Source of the DNA: Thermoleophilia bacterium
GTDB lineage: Bacteria; Actinomycetota; Thermoleophilia; Miltoncostaeales; Miltoncostaeaceae
Direction of reading: 5' to 3'
NCBI GenBank assembly: GCA_017882555.1
Contig: JADGPH010000249.1
Location: 1-6,471 of the forward strand
DNA: 6,471 nucleotides
Position numbers and translations under genes: made by a program. Below, in pieces: positions 1 through 6,469 of the stretch. Within the stretch, counting starts at the first letter, position 1, and every line of letters begins with the position of its first letter. Below the pieces are notes generated by a model, which made no database searches, was not told the origin of the DNA, and was given only the letters and a program-made list of their open reading frames with translations.

Positions 1-461
1 ACCAAGAACGTCGCTACCCCCCAGGCGAGCGCACCCAGGAACCCGAAGACCCGTCCCGCGATCCCCCCGGTCCCGCGCTCGAGGAGCGCGACAAGGGTAC
101 CGACGATGAATGCGAGGAACGCCCAGCCGAGAATCACGCTCTTTCGCCCCCAGGCATTTCGCACCGATCCGCGCACCGTCGGTGTTGACCCCTCAATCCG
201 GTCGGAGGCAGCGAAGACGACCGCCACGCTAAAGAAGATGCTGATGGCGGTCAGCACGAAGTATCCGGGGAGCACGGCGAGCACGTCGAACCGGTCGGCG
301 AGGCTCGCCGAGAAGAACACCACGACGACAATTCCGGTCATAGCAACGAAGCCCAGAAGCGACGCCGCGGTGCCGAGCACCGAGAGCCAAATCATCCTCG
401 GGTCCCGCCGGAAGAGATGAAATGACGACCTCAGCAACTGCTTGCCGTTGGGCGATGCCAT
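1..461 (-). CDS. DUF6159-like polytopic membrane protein, N-terminal part (3' end outside window)
   Basis: The reading frame is open from ATG 461 to the left edge, giving 153 complete codons with no stop, so the C-terminus is missing. The start is chosen because AAGGAG (470-475) lies 8 nt upstream; an in-frame-shifted ATG at 468 leads into a different frame that does not encode a membrane protein. The product has a short polar N-terminus with FHLFRRDPRMIWL (residues 14-26), then hydrophobic segments at about 24-52, 63-88, 109-127 and 137 onward. The segment SDRIEGSTPTVRGSVRNAW (86-104) followed by a Gly/Trp-containing helix (ILGWAFLAF, 110-118) and WGVATFLV resembles the actinobacterial DUF6159 membrane family as I remember it. 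Function in that family is unknown. It is transcribed divergently from mreB. I am confident of a real membrane-protein gene and less sure of the family name. Confidence 0.85.
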   Translation of the reverse strand, partial: MASPNGKQLLRSSFHLFRRDPRMIWLSVLGTAASLLGFVAMTGIVVVVFFSASLADRFDVLAVLPGYFVLTAISIFFSVAVVFAASDRIEGSTPTVRGSVRNAWGRKSVILGWAFLAFIVGTLVALLERGTGGIAGRVFGFLGALAWGVATFL

Positions 462-469
462 CGACCATG

Positions 470-475
470 CTCCTT
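470..475 (-). promoter_or_regulatory. Ribosome binding site of the DUF6159-like gene
   Basis: On the minus strand this reads AAGGAG, 8 nt before ATG 461. It decides between ATG 461 and the nearby ATG 468, which would be only 1 nt from this motif. Confidence 0.75.
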
Positions 476-487
476 GAAAGATCCCGC

Positions 488-511
488 CTACCGAGCGCGC
501 ACTCTACCGAG
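488..511 (-). repeat. 8-bp direct repeat CTCGGTAG, two copies 16 bp apart
   Basis: On the plus strand CTACCGAG occurs at 488-495 and again at 504-511, which is CTCGGTAG twice on the minus strand. The pair lies 27-50 nt upstream of the ATG of the minus-strand membrane protein gene, where a promoter or operator would be expected. The period of 16 bp is about one and a half helical turns. Whether it binds a regulator is inference. Confidence 0.45.
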
Positions 512-783
512 AGGCCCCTCGAGTCCAGGCGCACATCCGGTCACCGGCTGCACGACCCCGGCGCACGGGGGTTCGGATACCGGTGCCACGCTGACCCGCT
601 TCGCTGGACGCCTGGCCTCACGTGCCGCAACGCCTCGTGACCGGTCCGCGCGCCCACGACAAACAGGGCCGACGCTCGCAACGGTGACACGTCGACCAAG
701 CGATCGACCCCCGAGAGGCGCGGCCGGGTTCACGAAGGTCCACCGGTCGTCCAGACACCCGGCAGTGTCGGGGTCCGTGTGGC

Positions 784-806
784 GGGTGGCGTCGAGCGCG
801 CCACCC
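784..806. repeat. Perfect 8-bp inverted repeat upstream of mreB
   Basis: GGGTGGCG (784-791) and CGCCACCC (799-806) are exact reverse complements with a 7-nt spacer (TCGAGCG) that can also close with a G-U pair. The repeat lies about 80 bp before GTG 885 and about 150 bp before ATC 954. There is no T-tract after it, so a transcription terminator is unlikely. A regulator site or a 5' leader hairpin in the mreB transcript is possible. Confidence 0.5.
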
Positions 807-824
807 CGATACCGTTACGGGTGA

Positions 825-2003
<1,179 letters not shown>

Positions 2004-2007
2004 CGGC

Positions 2008-2035
2008 GTCGGTGTGCGGCGCCCTGCCGGCCGAC
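2008..2035 (+). terminator. Possible 3' stem-loop after mreB
   Basis: Starting 4 nt after the mreB stop codon, GTCGGT (2008-2013) can pair with GCCGAC (2030-2035), closing with a G-U pair. After a 3-nt bulge, CGGC (2017-2020) pairs with GCCG (2026-2029) around a 5-nt loop. The position suits a transcript end or an mRNA-stabilising hairpin. No T-run follows, so a classical intrinsic terminator is not shown. Confidence 0.35.
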
Positions 2036-2216
2036 GAACCATGGCTGCCCCGGTCAATCCGTCCGGCGAGGTTGGGACAACCGGTCTCTCCGGCACCGAC
2101 CATCCACGGCCGACGCGCGGGCGCCTGAGCGGGGGCGAAACCGCCATTCACGACCCATCCGCGCCCGGTCGGTCCGCGGCGAGCACGCGAAGCGAAGGAC
2201 GTCGGTTCGACCCACC

Positions 2217-2262
2217 CCCAGGGGCCGCAGCGCCGGACACGCTGCAGCCACGTTGCCCTGGG
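2217..2262. repeat. Nested inverted repeat upstream of the DUF2252 gene
   Basis: An outer perfect pair, CCCAGGG (2217-2223) with CCCTGGG (2256-2262), encloses an inner perfect pair, GCAGCG (2227-2232) with CGCTGC (2240-2245), with a 7-nt loop CCGGACA. The whole unit can fold as one long stem with an asymmetric internal loop. It lies about 100 nt before the DUF2252 start and 214 nt after the mreB stop. It could be a terminator-like structure for mreB or a regulatory element of the next gene; neither is shown. Confidence 0.45.
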
Positions 2263-2350
2263 CTATCCACCGGTGCGCCGTTGGGCTGTAATAGCGTTGT
2301 ATTCGGTGCGTTTCCATTGCGCCGCCGTGGCCAGCGGTGGGCGCAACCAC

Positions 2351-2357
2351 GAGGAGG
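2351..2357 (+). promoter_or_regulatory. Ribosome binding site of the DUF2252 gene
   Basis: GAGGAGG ends 5 nt before ATG 2363. It fixes the start at 2363 over the in-frame GTG at 2273, which has no such motif. Confidence 0.75.
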
Positions 2358-2362
2358 CCGAG

Positions 2363-3811
2363 ATGAGCACCCGCGCCGCGCAGGGCGCCAGCCGACGCGC
2401 CGCCTCCGCGGCCGTCGAGCACCTGAGCGTCGCCGAACGCGCCGCACATGGCCGGGCCGCCCGCAAGCAGGTACCCCGCTCTGGCCATGCCGAGCTCCCG
2501 CAGCGCCCGCGACGCCCGGATCCGATCGCGCTGCTGGAAGCACAGGCCGAGAGCCGTGTGCCCGAACTCGTCCCCATTCGGTACGGCCGCATGCTGGTCT
2601 CGCCCTTCACCTTCTATCGCGGCGCGGCGCTCGTCATGGCCAGCGATCTCGCCGGAACACCGACGTCTGGCCTTCGCGTTCAACTTTGCGGTGACGCGCA
2701 CCTGTCGAACTTCGGCGTCTTCGGAACCCCCGAGCGCCGGCTCGTGTTCGATATCAACGACTTCGACGAGACCGCACCGGGACCGTTTGAGTGGGACATC
2801 AAACGGCTCGCAGTCAGCCTCGATGTCGCCGGCCGAGACCAAGGGTTCACTTCGCTCGAACGCGACACAGTGGTCCGGGCCTGCGTGCGCAGATACCGCA
2901 CCGCGATGGCGCAGTTCGCGGCCCAGACCAACCTCGAGGTGTTCTATGCGAGCCTTGAAATCGACAAAGTGCTCGCCGACTACCGATCCACCACCGGCGC
3001 CGACGACGACCTGGTCAAGCGCACGGACCAGACCTTGGCCAAGGCCCGCACTCGCGACAGCATGTCGGCCTTCAATAAGCTCACCCATGAGGTCGACGGC
3101 GAACCCCGCATCACCGCCGACCCGCCGCTTGTGGTGCCCGCCAGTGAACTCATGAGTGCTGAGATGACCGCCCAGTTCACCGAATGGGTACGCCTGCGCT
3201 TGCGTGAATACCGCAGCACGCTCGCAACCGACCGTCGCCGATTGTTGGAGGAGTACCGATTCGTTGATCTCGCGCGCAAGGTCGTCGGGGTCGGGAGCGT
3301 CGGAATGCGGACGTGGATCACGCTCATGCTCGGGCGTGACGGCAACGACGCGCTGTTTCTCCAACTCAAGGAGGCCCAACCCTCGGTGCTCGAGGAGTTC
3401 TGCGGCCGCAGCGTGTACCGCAACCATGGCCATCGTGTCGTGGCGGGCCAGCGGCTCATGCAGGCCGCCAGCGACATCTTCCTGGGATGGCTACATGTCA
3501 CCGGCGATGACGGCGTCGAGCGCGACTTCTACGTGCGCCAGCTGCGCGACTGGAAGGGATCTGTCGAGGTCGATCAGATGGTGCCAGACGGCATGAAGAT
3601 CTATGGCGAGCTGTGCGGATGGACGCTCGCGCGCGCGCATGCCCGTTCTGGTGACCGCATCGGAATCGCAGCATATCTCGGCGCCGGCGAGGTCTTCGAC
3701 CGAGCGATCGCCGCCTTTTCGGCGGCCTACGCGGATCAGAACGAGCATGACTACGAGGCCCTCGCGACCGCCGTCGCCGAGGGCCGGATCACCGCGGAGC
3801 TTGGTCTGTGA
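2363..3811 (+). CDS. DUF2252 family protein, kinase-like motifs
   Basis: The product has 482 residues, normal for DUF2252. ATG 2363 is preferred because GAGGAGG (2351-2357) lies 5 nt upstream; the frame is open back to a GTG at 2273, but that stretch does not look like DUF2252. A basic Ala/Arg-rich N-terminus (1-50) precedes the conserved part: RYGRMLVSPFTFYRGAA (73-89), LCGDAHLSNFG (108-118), FDINDFDETAPGPFEWDIKR (129-148), RKVVGVGSVGMRTW (305-318), LFLQLKEAQPSVLEE (331-345), FYVRQLRDWKGS (389-400) and LARAHARSGD (422-431). GDAHLSN and DINDFDE look like the catalytic loop and metal-binding motif of aminoglycoside-phosphotransferase-type kinases. GVGSVG and LQLK look like the glycine loop and ATP-anchoring lysine, but lie C-terminal to them. 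No substrate or biological role is established. There are no membrane segments, so it is probably cytosolic. It appears to be monocistronic and converges on the MauE-like gene. Confidence 0.93.
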   Translation: MSTRAAQGASRRAASAAVEHLSVAERAAHGRAARKQVPRSGHAELPQRPRRPDPIALLEAQAESRVPELVPIRYGRMLVSPFTFYRGAALVMASDLAGTPTSGLRVQLCGDAHLSNFGVFGTPERRLVFDINDFDETAPGPFEWDIKRLAVSLDVAGRDQGFTSLERDTVVRACVRRYRTAMAQFAAQTNLEVFYASLEIDKVLADYRSTTGADDDLVKRTDQTLAKARTRDSMSAFNKLTHEVDGEPRITADPPLVVPASELMSAEMTAQFTEWVRLRLREYRSTLATDRRRLLEEYRFVDLARKVVGVGSVGMRTWITLMLGRDGNDALFLQLKEAQPSVLEEFCGRSVYRNHGHRVVAGQRLMQAASDIFLGWLHVTGDDGVERDFYVRQLRDWKGSVEVDQMVPDGMKIYGELCGWTLARAHARSGDRIGIAAYLGAGEVFDRAIAAFSAAYADQNEHDYEALATAVAEGRITAELGL

Positions 3812-3892
3812 GCCACAGCGCCCATCACGACGCCCGCGCGGTCCTGTCGCATTTGGCCGATGTGCACACCACGTCGCTCGTACGCGCCCGGA

Positions 3893-3906
3893 CCGCCTCC
3901 GGGCGG
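3893..3906. terminator. Weak hairpin in the convergent gap
   Basis: CCGCC (3893-3897) and GGCGG (3902-3906) form a 5-bp stem with a 4-nt loop TCCG, in the 174-bp gap between the convergent DUF2252 and MauE-like genes. There is no T-run on either strand. The location is right for a bidirectional terminator but the signal is weak, and the rest of this gap holds nothing I can name. Confidence 0.2.
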
Positions 3907-3985
3907 AGCCGTGCAGATGGTGCGCGCCAGAGGTGCGTGTGCCGCCCCGGCCAGATCCCGGCCCGAGGTGCGCACGAGGACACAC

Positions 3986-4570
3986 TCACTGCGAGCGCCA
4001 GGGTTCGTCGCTGCCCGGATCAACGCCGGTGGGCTTCTTACGAATGGTCTGCAGGAGCGCCGCGCCGGTGCGACGCCGATGTGGACCCGCCCACGTGTGC
4101 ATACCGACCACCAGCAGCGTGATCAGTCCAACGAAAAACGTCCAGGCTTGCCCGGAGATGCCGGGGCTCGTGCCCGCGCCAACGATGGCGACCCCAAGCG
4201 CGATCCCTGCCAGGCAGAGGTTGCGCGCCAGCATCCCGGGTCCGACCGACGACGAGTGCAACAGGCCGAAGCAGTTGCACTCCGGTGCTTCACCGCGGGC
4301 AATGAGACGGGCGACCGCCGCGGAGAACATCAGGAGTGCCGCACCCGCGAGGATTCCCCCGATGCGCGCGGCGGAGGCCGGAACCAGCAGAAGCGCGATC
4401 GCCAGTTCGCCGAGCGGCAGTAACACCGCCACCGGGCGAGCAAGCCGCTCGGGTACCCCGAACACGCGCACCCTCGCCCAGGTCCGCTGCCGCGCGGCGA
4501 GCTTGGATAGCGCAGCGACGAGAAAGAGCGCCGCAAGAGCGATCCGAACGATGAGAAATGCTGCGGTCAC
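3986..4570 (-). CDS. MauE/DoxX-like membrane protein with a CxC motif
   Basis: The 194-residue product starts at GTG 4570, preceded 5 nt upstream by AAGGA (4576-4580 on the minus strand). It has hydrophobic segments at about 3-23, 43-64, 68-90, 114-132 and 142-160, and a polar C-terminal tail of about 30 residues. The motif GELAIALLL (54-62) and ECNCFG (97-102) with two cysteines (C98, C100) between membrane segments match the MauE domain, named after a methylamine-utilisation protein and related to DoxX/DoxD. Members are thought to help in electron transfer or disulfide handling at the membrane and often sit beside a thioredoxin-like MauD partner; none is present here, and no methylamine dehydrogenase genes are seen. 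The actual role is therefore open, and a mau function should not be assumed. It is downstream of the amidotransferase gene on the same strand with a 202-bp gap, so an independent promoter is likely. Confidence 0.88.
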   Translation of the reverse strand: MTAAFLIVRIALAALFLVAALSKLAARQRTWARVRVFGVPERLARPVAVLLPLGELAIALLLVPASAARIGGILAGAALLMFSAAVARLIARGEAPECNCFGLLHSSSVGPGMLARNLCLAGIALGVAIVGAGTSPGISGQAWTFFVGLITLLVVGMHTWAGPHRRRTGAALLQTIRKKPTGVDPGSDEPWRSQ

Positions 4571-4575
4571 TCGAT

Positions 4576-4580
4576 TCCTT
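4576..4580 (-). promoter_or_regulatory. Ribosome binding site of the MauE-like gene
   Basis: On the minus strand AAGGA is separated by 5 nt (ATCGA) from GTG 4570. It supports this GTG rather than the overlapping ATG a few bases upstream, which is in another frame. Confidence 0.65.
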
Positions 4581-4598
4581 CATCGGGACACTTCCACC

Positions 4599-4769
4599 CG
4601 ACCGACAGATCGCGCCCCCGCAGACTACTCCCCGGCGTTTGGCGCTAACGGTCCACCGGACGTTGGGCCCGGTGCGGTCACGACTCCCATGCGGTGGTGA
4701 TCTGCGGCGGCACGAATGGGGTGGAACCGCGCCGGGCACCTCGCCGCGCCGGGGTTCGAACGACAGATC
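4599..4769. repeat. 13-bp near-identical direct repeat flanking the MauE-like promoter region
   Basis: CGACCGACAGATC (4599-4611) and CGAACGACAGATC (4757-4769) differ at one base. One copy lies about 30 nt upstream of the MauE-like start, the other just past the amidotransferase stop, 158 bp apart. They bracket nearly the whole gap between the two genes. Paired regulator sites or the remnant of a small duplication or insertion are possible. Confidence 0.4.
4727..4753. repeat. Tandem 10-bp repeat CCGCGCCGGG
   Basis: CCGCGCCGGG occurs at 4727-4736 and 4744-4753, separated by 7 nt (CACCTCG). It lies about 20 bp downstream of the amidotransferase stop on the minus strand, and is followed by the palindrome GTTCGAAC (4754-4761). 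Its low complexity means chance is a real alternative. Confidence 0.35.
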
Positions 4770-4772
4770 CGT

Positions 4773-5492
4773 TCAGCGGCATCGCGCGCACTCCTTGGCG
4801 AAGGCGGCGAAGACCGGCCGGCCGAGACCCTCGGGCATCCTTTGCAAGCCCGCCCGGAGCAACGCCTCGTAGCCTGTGCCCAACACCTCTTGTGCTTCGC
4901 TGGCCATCGTCGGCTCGGCAAACCACAGATCGAGCAGGCTCGCGTCAGCCTCGGCGTGGAACAACATGCCCCAAGCGTTCGCAAGTCGGAACGCCTGCAC
5001 GGCGGTACGCTCGGAGCAGGCCAATCGTGTCGCGTGGTCCGGAAGATCGAACACTTCACCGTGCCAGTGCAGCACCGTGGCGGCGGATCCCAATCCTGCA
5101 AGCAGCGGATCTGACGGCTCCAGGACGGTCACGGGCGCGAAACCGAGTTCCTTCGCCGGTCCCGGGTAGACCCGCGCTCCGAGCGCCGTGGCGAGCAGTT
5201 GCGCACCCAGGCACACACCGAGGATCGGGAGTTCAACGGCCATCGCCGCCCGCAGCCATGCCACTTCGTCCGACAACCGGGGATACCGCATCGTGTCGGT
5301 CACGCTCATCGGCCCACCCATGAGCACCACGCCACACAGGTCCGTCGGCGCAGGCAATGCTCGGGCGGTCTCCAAGACGTCGAGCACATCGACCGGTATT
5401 CCCCGGAAGGCGTCCAGGATTGTGTGCGGCCCTTCCCATGGGACATGCCGGATGACGAGAAGCTTCCTAGCGCCGCTCAATGGACCCTCCAT
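4773..5492 (-). CDS. Class I glutamine amidotransferase (GMP-synthase-like GATase1 domain)
   Basis: This family hydrolyses glutamine to glutamate and passes the ammonia to a partner enzyme or domain; some stand-alone members have other substrates. The 239-residue product is a single GATase1 domain. The oxyanion-side motif is VVLMGGPMS (55-63), the nucleophile elbow is GVCLGAQLLA (92-101) with Cys94, and His179 and Glu181 in GMLFHAEAD (175-183) complete the triad. The signature VLHWHGEVFDLP (140-151) is typical of the GMP-synthase-like stand-alone subfamily. The usual NQAFR and GxQFHxE are changed to VQAFR and GMLFHAE, but the catalytic residues remain. No synthetase domain follows and no partner gene is adjacent. 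ATG 5492 has no Shine-Dalgarno sequence; GGAGGG (5485-5490) just inside it suits an in-frame TTG at 5480, which would remove four residues. The substrate is unknown. Confidence 0.92.
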   Translation of the reverse strand: MEGPLSGARKLLVIRHVPWEGPHTILDAFRGIPVDVLDVLETARALPAPTDLCGVVLMGGPMSVTDTMRYPRLSDEVAWLRAAMAVELPILGVCLGAQLLATALGARVYPGPAKELGFAPVTVLEPSDPLLAGLGSAATVLHWHGEVFDLPDHATRLACSERTAVQAFRLANAWGMLFHAEADASLLDLWFAEPTMASEAQEVLGTGYEALLRAGLQRMPEGLGRPVFAAFAKECARCR

Positions 5493-5784
5493 CGGTGCGT
5501 CGTGCCGTCATCTTGGGTGCAGTGCCGGTCGCCACCCGACGAGGCGTTTCGCAGCGATCGGCATGATCGCCGACAAGATCGTCAAATGCGCGTGGCCTGT
5601 GCGCGGCAGGGTCACGTACGGGCCCTGCACACGCATCGTGACATTTCGCGGTGCATGCCGATGCCGGAAATCAGACCCACGCGACGACCGTCCTGGTGCT
5701 CCCATCGGTACCCGGTCGTGGGGTCCACACAACGTGTGCGGATGTCCCCCGTAAAACAAGTTCCGACAGACACCACGTCCTTCG
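5493..5784. other. Palindrome-rich divergent intergenic region
   Basis: These 292 bp lie between the minus-strand amidotransferase and the plus-strand lipoprotein, so both promoters are expected here. It contains at least four good inverted repeats: GCGATC/GATCGC (5554-5570, 5-nt spacer), GCAGGG/CCCTGC (5606-5628, 11-nt spacer), ATTTC-CGG/CCG-GAAAT with a 1-nt bulge (5643-5671), and CACAC/GTGTG (5726-5738, 3-nt spacer). A minus-strand frame is open through it (5508-6074) but shows no recognisable domain. A possible -10-like TAAAAC occurs at 5752-5757, without a convincing -35 partner. Confidence 0.6.
5606..5628. repeat. Inverted repeat GCAGGG/CCCTGC
   Basis: A perfect 6-bp inverted repeat with an 11-nt loop that itself contains the palindrome CGTACG (5615-5620). 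TGT (5598-5600) and ACA (5629-5631) can extend it past a bulge. It sits in the middle of the divergent region and is a plausible operator or leader hairpin, untested. Confidence 0.4.
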
Positions 5785-6399
5785 GTGAGATTCGAGGATC
5801 CCACGAGACTGCGTCCGGGCATTGGCGGCATCCTGGTTGCCGTTCCGATCATCGGTCTGTTGGCGGCGTGCGGATCGTCCTCCCCCACCTCGTCGAGTGT
5901 GACGAAGACCACCAGCACCTCCGTGTCAACAACGGCCACCGCAGGCGTGTCGACCACCTCGGGGTCGACGGCAACCCCCACCGGCAACTTCGACGCCTGT
6001 GGGGTGGTACCGCAGCGTGAGGCGGCCGCTGCCCTCGGACAGCCCGTGACCGCGGGCGTCCTTGGCAGTGCCACGATCGAGGAAGGGCTCGCCTACGTGT
6101 TCTACGGACCGTCGTCGCCCACTCCGCACACTCCAAACGCAGCCCAGCCCGACTCCATCCGGGTTGTCGTAGTCAAGGGCCCCAATGCCCGTGCTTGGTA
6201 CACGGCCTACAAGTCCTCACCGGTGGTGCGTGCCGCGCCGATTTCCGGCTACGGCGACCAGGCCCTCTACGATGGATACGCGTCGCTCAGCATCCTCAAG
6301 ACGGATACCTACGTACGGATCGCGGTCAGCCCCGCTGGCGCCCTTCCGTCACTTGCAGACGAAGAGCGGCTCGCGACCGCCATCCTGGCCAGGCTCTAG
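5785..6399 (+). CDS. Secreted lipoprotein with Ser/Thr linker and DUF3558-like domain
   Basis: The 204-residue product starts at GTG 5785, the only standard start codon after the in-frame stop at 5752 and before the signal peptide core. No clear Shine-Dalgarno sequence precedes it, so a leaderless or weakly initiated message is possible. Residues 1-13 are charged, 14-28 hydrophobic, and LAAC (26-29) is a lipobox, so Cys29 should be lipidated and the protein anchored outside the membrane. A Ser/Thr-rich linker (30-67) follows, common in actinobacterial lipoproteins. The C-terminal domain (about 69-204) begins NFDACGVVPQREAAAALGQPV and includes ISGYGDQALYDG (153-164) and LSILKTDTYVRIAVS (168-182), ending in a short helix. 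This resembles the DUF3558/sensor-like lipoprotein domains of Actinomycetota as I recall them; the family name is tentative and the function unknown. Cys72 is the only cysteine in the mature domain. Confidence 0.88.
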   Translation: MRFEDPTRLRPGIGGILVAVPIIGLLAACGSSSPTSSSVTKTTSTSVSTTATAGVSTTSGSTATPTGNFDACGVVPQREAAAALGQPVTAGVLGSATIEEGLAYVFYGPSSPTPHTPNAAQPDSIRVVVVKGPNARAWYTAYKSSPVVRAAPISGYGDQALYDGYASLSILKTDTYVRIAVSPAGALPSLADEERLATAILARL

Positions 6400-6401
6400 T
6401 C

Positions 6402-6469
6402 GGTGTGCGCCAACGCCCGGTCTCGCGCGCTCGCCGCGCATCCACACCGCACGGTCGCAGGCGCACACC
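6402..6469. repeat. 10-bp perfect inverted repeat with extended imperfect stem at right edge
   Basis: GGTGTGCGCC (6402-6411) and GGCGCACACC (6460-6469) are exact reverse complements 48 nt apart. Inward, CG (6414-6415) pairs with CG (6456-6457) and CCG (6417-6419) with CGG (6452-6454), giving an interrupted stem of about 15 bp. The structure starts 2 nt after the lipoprotein stop. CACACC at 6443-6448 could compete with the outer right arm for GGTGTG. A 3' structural element or terminator is possible; there is no T-run before the window ends. Confidence 0.5.

Larger units (their letters stand above)
2004..2362. other. Intergenic region between mreB and the DUF2252 gene
   Basis: About 360 bp without a supported gene. 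A plus-strand frame open from 1915 to 2694 crosses it (with an ATG at 2041), but its product is Arg/Pro/Gly-rich, has no domain I recognise, and overlaps both real neighbours. The stretch holds the post-mreB hairpin (2008-2035), a nested inverted repeat (2217-2262), an 8-bp palindrome CACCGGTG (2268-2275), and a local AT-richer island around 2287-2302 (TGTAATAGCG, TTGTATTC). That island is the most likely place for the promoter of the DUF2252 gene, although I cannot pair it with a convincing -35 box. Confidence 0.65.

Noticed and set aside
474..824. Plus-strand frame in the region upstream of mreB
   Set aside because: Its Arg/Pro/Ser-rich composition is typical of non-coding high-GC DNA, and there is no family match I can name.
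2054..3433. Long minus-strand open frame (459 codons) opposite the DUF2252 gene
   Set aside because: It is antisense to a protein with clear family motifs, has no recognisable domain, and long antisense frames are expected at this GC content.
3751..4023. Minus-strand frame of 90 codons following the MauE-like gene
   Set aside because: It overlaps the 3' ends of both convergent genes, and its product shows no hydrophobic or family pattern and no CxxC, so it is not the missing thioredoxin partner.
3808..4122. Plus-strand frame whose GTG overlaps the DUF2252 stop (GTGA), suggesting translational coupling
   Set aside because: It has no domain and its last third is antisense to the MauE-like gene; there is no Shine-Dalgarno sequence.
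4750..4770. GGGGTTCGAAC resembling a tRNA T-arm
   Set aside because: The bases flanking TTCGAA do not form a T-stem on either strand and no acceptor or anticodon arm is present.
5508..6074. Minus-strand frame upstream of the amidotransferase ending 15 nt before it
   Set aside because: Its first half is antisense to the lipoprotein gene and the remainder covers the palindrome-rich intergenic region; no domain is recognisable.
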